From: Methylophaga sp.
Lineage (GTDB): Bacteria; Pseudomonadota; Gammaproteobacteria; Nitrosococcales; Methylophagaceae
DNA: 16,673 nt
Assembly: GCA_013139345.1 (NCBI GenBank)
Contig: WTAY01000146.1
Coordinates: 1 to 16,673 of the forward strand
Direction of reading: 5' to 3'
The notes under the pieces are model-generated. The model searched no databases. It was not told where the DNA came from and was given only the letters and a program-made list of their open reading frames with translations. The translations under genes were made by a program, and so were the position numbers. Of the stretch, positions 13,367-16,673 are shown piece by piece. Numbering within the stretch: the first letter of the stretch is position 1; each line of letters starts with the position of its first letter.

Positions 13367-14989
13367 ATGGCTGCTAATAAGAAACGTTATTATGTCGCTT
13401 TTCCTTTGATTATAACAATGATGATCGCCTTAGTTCTTTCTTTGGGTTGCCACATCCGAAATGACAGTTACCTAAGCTTTCAACAGGAGCTGGCTCAAAA
13501 GTCTGTGAAAGGTGCATCTAATGAACTGCATCTATACATACATGAACTTCGTCGTGCTGTTCGACTTTTTGCCGATCAAGAACAAAAATTAATACGCAGT
13601 ATCGCCGAAAATTACACTGATACAATTCAATATCAACAGTTGGAATTTAAAGTAGGACAACACTTCCCCTCTCATTTTTCATTCACTATCGCTTCAAAAG
13701 ATGGCACATCATTACTTGATAGCGCAGACAGTTTGGTTGGAGATGGATGTAAAAGTGATATTAGCCATTTTTCAAAGAACCCTGACTCTCATAGTGTCTA
13801 CGTTCACTCAAGCCGATTTGATACCCCTTATCATTTTGATATAATGGTCCCATGGGGGGATGAAGAAGGGATTTTTTTCATCAGCTTTAATCTTAAAAAT
13901 ATTACCCAGATCTTGAAAAATTCTGAAACTATTGGTCATAGTCTCGTGTTACTTAAAAATGATAATCAAGGCCAGATAGAAGTCACATCTGATGGTTCGG
14001 CTAAATCTTTGATAGAAAACGATGAACAGGCTTGGTTTGATCGGCTCAATCTAACGGGTGTAAAAGATAACTTTAAGCTTAATACAGCCACCAGAGAAAG
14101 TATTGAGTATGAAACAGCTGTCATCGGTACTTTATGGACTTTAGCTGATATACCCAATGTTAATTTGTATTCTTCTCATAGCAGAAATATAAATATCCAG
14201 CACACTAGTATCTTTATTTTATTTTGTTTTGTTATAGGCATCATGACCTACATCATCTACCGCACCAATAAAAAACTATTGGCTACAATGAGTGACTTGC
14301 AAGCGGTAAACAAGCAAAAAGACAAACTATTTTCAATTATTGGTCATGACCTACGCTCACCTTTCATCCCTATCCAGTATTATTCAAATACACTTATAGA
14401 GCATGCAAGAACATACGCACCAGAAGAAATCATTAAACGTGCAGCTATCATTCGTGAAGCAAGTGATCGAGCCTTAGAGCTCCTAGAAGAGCTATTAAGC
14501 TGGGCCAAGCTACACAGTGATGGTTATCCAATCACAATTGAAAAGGTATTGCTCAAACCCATTGTATTAAACTCTATCGACTTATATTCACTCTCGGCAT
14601 CAGAGAAAGGCTGTGCATTAGTTGATGAAACGGAGGACACAACACTTATTGCCGATCCTCATGCTTTAGATACTATTATTAGAAACCTCGTCGTCAATGC
14701 TATCAAATTTACAGAAAATGGCATTGTTACTATTGGCTCTCGCACAGGTGGGAATACTGTCAGTATTTATATCAAAGATACGGGGCAAGGAATGGATGAG
14801 GAAACATGTCAGAAAATATTAACTGAAGACTCTTACTATACCTCAGCAGGAACCGATGGGGAAAAAGGCTCAGGGCTGGGCTTATCTTTATGTATTGAGC
14901 TAGCATCAAAACAGAATGGCGCACTTTCTGTAGAAAGTGTACTCGGTGAAGGTACAACTTTTCAGATCTCGCTACCAAAGGAAAGTTAG
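13367..14989 (+). CDS. Membrane sensor histidine kinase (orphan)
   Basis: The 540-residue protein has a transmembrane helix at about 10-28, an approximately 250-residue extracytoplasmic sensor region of no recognisable named fold (possibly Cache-like), and a second helix at about 281-299. A short coiled linker leads to the HisKA domain with H-box IIGHDLRSPF (phospho-acceptor H327) and the HATPase domain: N-box IIRNLVVNAIKFTENG (N440, N444), G1 DTGQGMD (471-477) and G2 GEKGSGLGLSL (498-508). It has no receiver or Hpt domain, and no response regulator gene lies nearby, so its partner is elsewhere. GGAGGT at 13352-13357 sits nine bases before ATG. It follows the HDOD gene and ends at a strong terminator shared with the convergent gene. 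The signal is unknown. Confidence 0.94.
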   Translation: MAANKKRYYVAFPLIITMMIALVLSLGCHIRNDSYLSFQQELAQKSVKGASNELHLYIHELRRAVRLFADQEQKLIRSIAENYTDTIQYQQLEFKVGQHFPSHFSFTIASKDGTSLLDSADSLVGDGCKSDISHFSKNPDSHSVYVHSSRFDTPYHFDIMVPWGDEEGIFFISFNLKNITQILKNSETIGHSLVLLKNDNQGQIEVTSDGSAKSLIENDEQAWFDRLNLTGVKDNFKLNTATRESIEYETAVIGTLWTLADIPNVNLYSSHSRNINIQHTSIFILFCFVIGIMTYIIYRTNKKLLATMSDLQAVNKQKDKLFSIIGHDLRSPFIPIQYYSNTLIEHARTYAPEEIIKRAAIIREASDRALELLEELLSWAKLHSDGYPITIEKVLLKPIVLNSIDLYSLSASEKGCALVDETEDTTLIADPHALDTIIRNLVVNAIKFTENGIVTIGSRTGGNTVSIYIKDTGQGMDEETCQKILTEDSYYTSAGTDGEKGSGLGLSLCIELASKQNGALSVESVLGEGTTFQISLPKES

Positions 14990-15007
14990 ATTTCTTAACT
15001 GACTCAC

Positions 15008-15050
15008 AAAAAAAGAGCCGTTATCAAATAATGATAACGGCTCTTTTTTT
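15008..15050. terminator. Bidirectional Rho-independent terminator
   Basis: An 11-bp GC-containing stem (GAGCCGTTATC 15015-15025 with 15033-15043) is flanked by seven A and seven T, so it can terminate the histidine kinase transcript on plus and the 101-residue gene on minus. It lies between these convergent genes. Confidence 0.95.
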
Positions 15051-15059
15051 AAGCCTGAA

Positions 15060-15365
15060 TTATTTTGGCTGTGCATCAGGAAATAAAAGCTCAATACTTC
15101 TTTGATCTCCAACGAGTAATGATAAATCAGTGTTAACAAAAGTATCATCACAAGAGCCAGCACCAAACTGCATGGCTAAACTCACAGCCTTAGCTGAAAA
15201 ATACAATGTAATGCGTTTTTCTTCAGCGTTATGGCTAGAAAATATAGCCATGTCTAATGGTCGACCAGCACCCACATATTTAGGAACAAATGCATCCATA
15301 ACGCGCTGCATTGTTTTTTTCGCTGCTTCATCATCATTGAGCTCTATTGAATACCACGTTGCCAT
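15060..15365 (-). CDS. Conserved-looking 101-residue protein of unknown function
   Basis: I do not recognise this family. The protein is soluble-looking, without a signal peptide or membrane helix. It begins MATWYSIELNDDEAAKK, and the middle has RPLDMAIFSSHNAEEKRITLYFS, an alternating hydrophobic pattern suggesting beta strands. Its one cysteine (C72) follows QFGAGS. A good AAGGAG (15372-15377) lies six bases before ATG, so the start is firm. It is downstream of the DUF2130 gene on the same strand, 90 bp after its stop, and ends at the shared bidirectional terminator. The name 'small alpha/beta protein' would be guesswork. Confidence 0.8.
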   Translation of the reverse strand: MATWYSIELNDDEAAKKTMQRVMDAFVPKYVGAGRPLDMAIFSSHNAEEKRITLYFSAKAVSLAMQFGAGSCDDTFVNTDLSLLVGDQRSIELLFPDAQPK

Positions 15366-15455
15366 TCCAGACTCCTTAAATTATTAATGGCTAGATCGTA
15401 GCAACATTACTTAAATAATCAAGTGCCTTATCAGAAGAATCTACAGTCATAAGCT

Positions 15456-16673
15456 CTATTCATCTTCAAGTGCAAAGTCTAAGCCTGCAACATTATCTAA
15501 CATGGGTAATGATGCGGAAGAAATACCTTGTAACTCACCACAGACTGCGAGCATTTGGTCTGAAATACGTCCAATCTGCATTTCACGTTTTTTCCATAAT
15601 CGTTGCATTGCTGCTTTTTCTTTTTCCAAGTCAGTACGCATTGTTTCATACGTTTCAACGACAGCTCTAATACGCTGTGAAAATTGGTTACTGGTAATAT
15701 AATCAAAGAGTGCTTCAACTTGCTCTCCCTTACCGGCACTCACGGATTTTTGGCGTTGAGATTCGATAAGCACAGTCCGAAGTGCTGATGAAAGCCCTGA
15801 GACGAGTTCAGGCCGCACAAGCCAAACACCTTCATACTGCACGATGGGTTCACTGATATTAGCAGGATATACCGTACTCACTAAAACAGCGATATCACCA
15901 TTAACGCGTTGCAAGTCTTCTTTAAGCTTGGGGATCCAGTTATTTGACCAATTCTCAGCGCGTTTGGTCTCCCAAACAATCTTGCCACAGATACTTCCTG
16001 AGCGAAGTTTAACGGTCTGAATAACATCAGCGCCTCTAGCACCCTTTTTAACCGGCTCAATCTCATCAAATGGATGTGCTTGCTGTAATAGTGATTCAAC
16101 TTCAAGCTCTAGTACTTCACCTTGTAATTGTTGTGAGCCTTGTTCTAACTTACGTGTAAGCTCCTCATTCGCTTTTTGAGCATCGGTGATTTTTTTCTTT
16201 AACTCGGCTTCTTTCAATGAAAAAGATTCATTTATTTTAAGCTCAATAACACGACGTTCAGTTTCAAGCTTTCGTTCGACTTCCAGCGCCATCTCAGCCT
16301 TCTGTTCTTCGACTTGTTTTTTCTCTTTTCTAAGTTGTATTTCAGCAGCACGAAACTCAACTAGTTTTTTATCTTTATTAGTCAGCTCATCTTTCAGTTC
16401 GGCAAGCTGCAAGTCAGCCTCTTCTCTTGCCTGTTCTGCAGCCTTTGTCTTAGCTGCCGTCAATTGAGATTTTGACTTCCTTTGTAACTCGTTACTTTCT
16501 TGCAGTTGCTCTTTTAACATCTCCAATTGGGCTTGATACTGCCTTGAAGACTTACGCTCTTGTTCTTTACTGATTCGCTGTTCAAGCTCTACACGCTCTT
16601 TATCGAGCATTGCGTCATATTCATTCTCATACTGTTCAATAAGGTGATGAGATAAACCATCAGCTAGAGGGAA
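15456..16673 (-). CDS. DUF2130 protein (RmuC-like coiled coil plus nuclease-like fold), 5' partial
   Basis: The visible 405 codons are open to the window edge. The ATG at 16610 is not the true start, because 21 further in-frame residues (FPLADGLSHHLIEQYENEYD and one Ala) precede it; in this family such a segment usually follows a CPHC zinc-ribbon start. A long charged coiled coil occupies about visible residues 22-185. Then comes the DUF2130 core: GEVLELEVESLL, GARGADVIQTV (D216), KIVWETKRAENWSNNWIPKLKEDL (E235-x-K237) and GDIAVLVSTVYP, an arrangement like a PD-(D/E)xK nuclease fold and similar to RmuC. A second coiled coil and an acidic tail follow. The biological role of DUF2130 proteins is unknown; a DNA-repair or anti-mobile-element role is inference only. 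Confidence 0.9.
   Translation of the reverse strand, partial: FPLADGLSHHLIEQYENEYDAMLDKERVELEQRISKEQERKSSRQYQAQLEMLKEQLQESNELQRKSKSQLTAAKTKAAEQAREEADLQLAELKDELTNKDKKLVEFRAAEIQLRKEKKQVEEQKAEMALEVERKLETERRVIELKINESFSLKEAELKKKITDAQKANEELTRKLEQGSQQLQGEVLELEVESLLQQAHPFDEIEPVKKGARGADVIQTVKLRSGSICGKIVWETKRAENWSNNWIPKLKEDLQRVNGDIAVLVSTVYPANISEPIVQYEGVWLVRPELVSGLSSALRTVLIESQRQKSVSAGKGEQVEALFDYITSNQFSQRIRAVVETYETMRTDLEKEKAAMQRLWKKREMQIGRISDQMLAVCGELQGISSASLPMLDNVAGLDFALEDE

Noticed and set aside
15391..15450. 19-codon minus-strand frame MTVDSSDKALDYLSNVATI between DUF2130 and the 101-residue gene
   Set aside because: Very short, weak ribosome binding site, no recognised homologue. Translation is possible but cannot be supported.
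1..16673. CRISPR array
   Set aside because: No regularly spaced repeats and no cas-like genes were seen in any part of the window.

Overview
The window looks like a chromosomal segment of a marine-type, moderately AT-rich gammaproteobacterium. The evidence is the gene order pncC-recA-recX-alaS-lysC-csrA-tRNA-Ser-tRNA-Arg with mutS divergent from pncC, an order found in many non-enteric Gammaproteobacteria, and proteins that align well with the E. coli MutS, PncC, RecA, RecX and AlaRS sequences as I remember them. The genus cannot be fixed from this sequence alone. UGA is an ordinary stop here, since recX ends with it.

Layout. Positions 1-846 hold the N-terminal third of mutS (minus strand, cut by the window edge). 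Positions 863-7095 are a compact plus-strand housekeeping block: pncC, recA, recX (overlaps recA by 1 nt), alaS (overlaps recX by 4 nt), lysC (4 nt after alaS) and csrA. Two tRNA genes follow, tRNA-Ser(GCU) and tRNA-Arg(ACG), then a Rho-independent terminator.

Positions about 7328-11985 form a 4.6-kb integrated island. It is bounded by a 106/107-nt direct repeat that starts in the anticodon loop of tRNA-Arg, runs through its 3' end and CCA, and also carries the terminator. The island holds a minus-strand two-gene operon resembling the Gabija anti-phage system: an OLD-family ATPase/TOPRIM nuclease (gajA-like) and a short UvrD-like SF1 helicase (gajB-like). The gajA-like gene is interrupted by one in-frame UGA between its Walker A and Walker B halves, so the system is probably inactivated, or needs readthrough. 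Divergent from it is a complete 208-residue tyrosine recombinase. A 38-residue lysine-rich small protein and about 300 bp of apparently empty DNA precede the right repeat.

After the island come signalling genes: an HDOD-domain protein, then an orphan membrane histidine kinase ending at a strong bidirectional terminator. Facing them on the minus strand are a 101-residue protein of unknown function and the 3' part of a DUF2130 (RmuC-like) coiled-coil/nuclease-fold gene that runs off the right edge.

How the parts relate. The left block combines DNA repair (MutS, RecA, RecX), translation (AlaRS, tRNAs), aspartate-family amino acid synthesis (LysC), pyridine nucleotide salvage (PncC) and post-transcriptional control (CsrA). 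The leader of the HDOD gene has two GGA motifs, one in a hairpin loop over the ribosome binding site, so it is a plausible CsrA target. The tRNA-Arg gene served as the landing site for the defence island. Because the terminator is duplicated with the repeat, tRNA termination is kept at both junctions.
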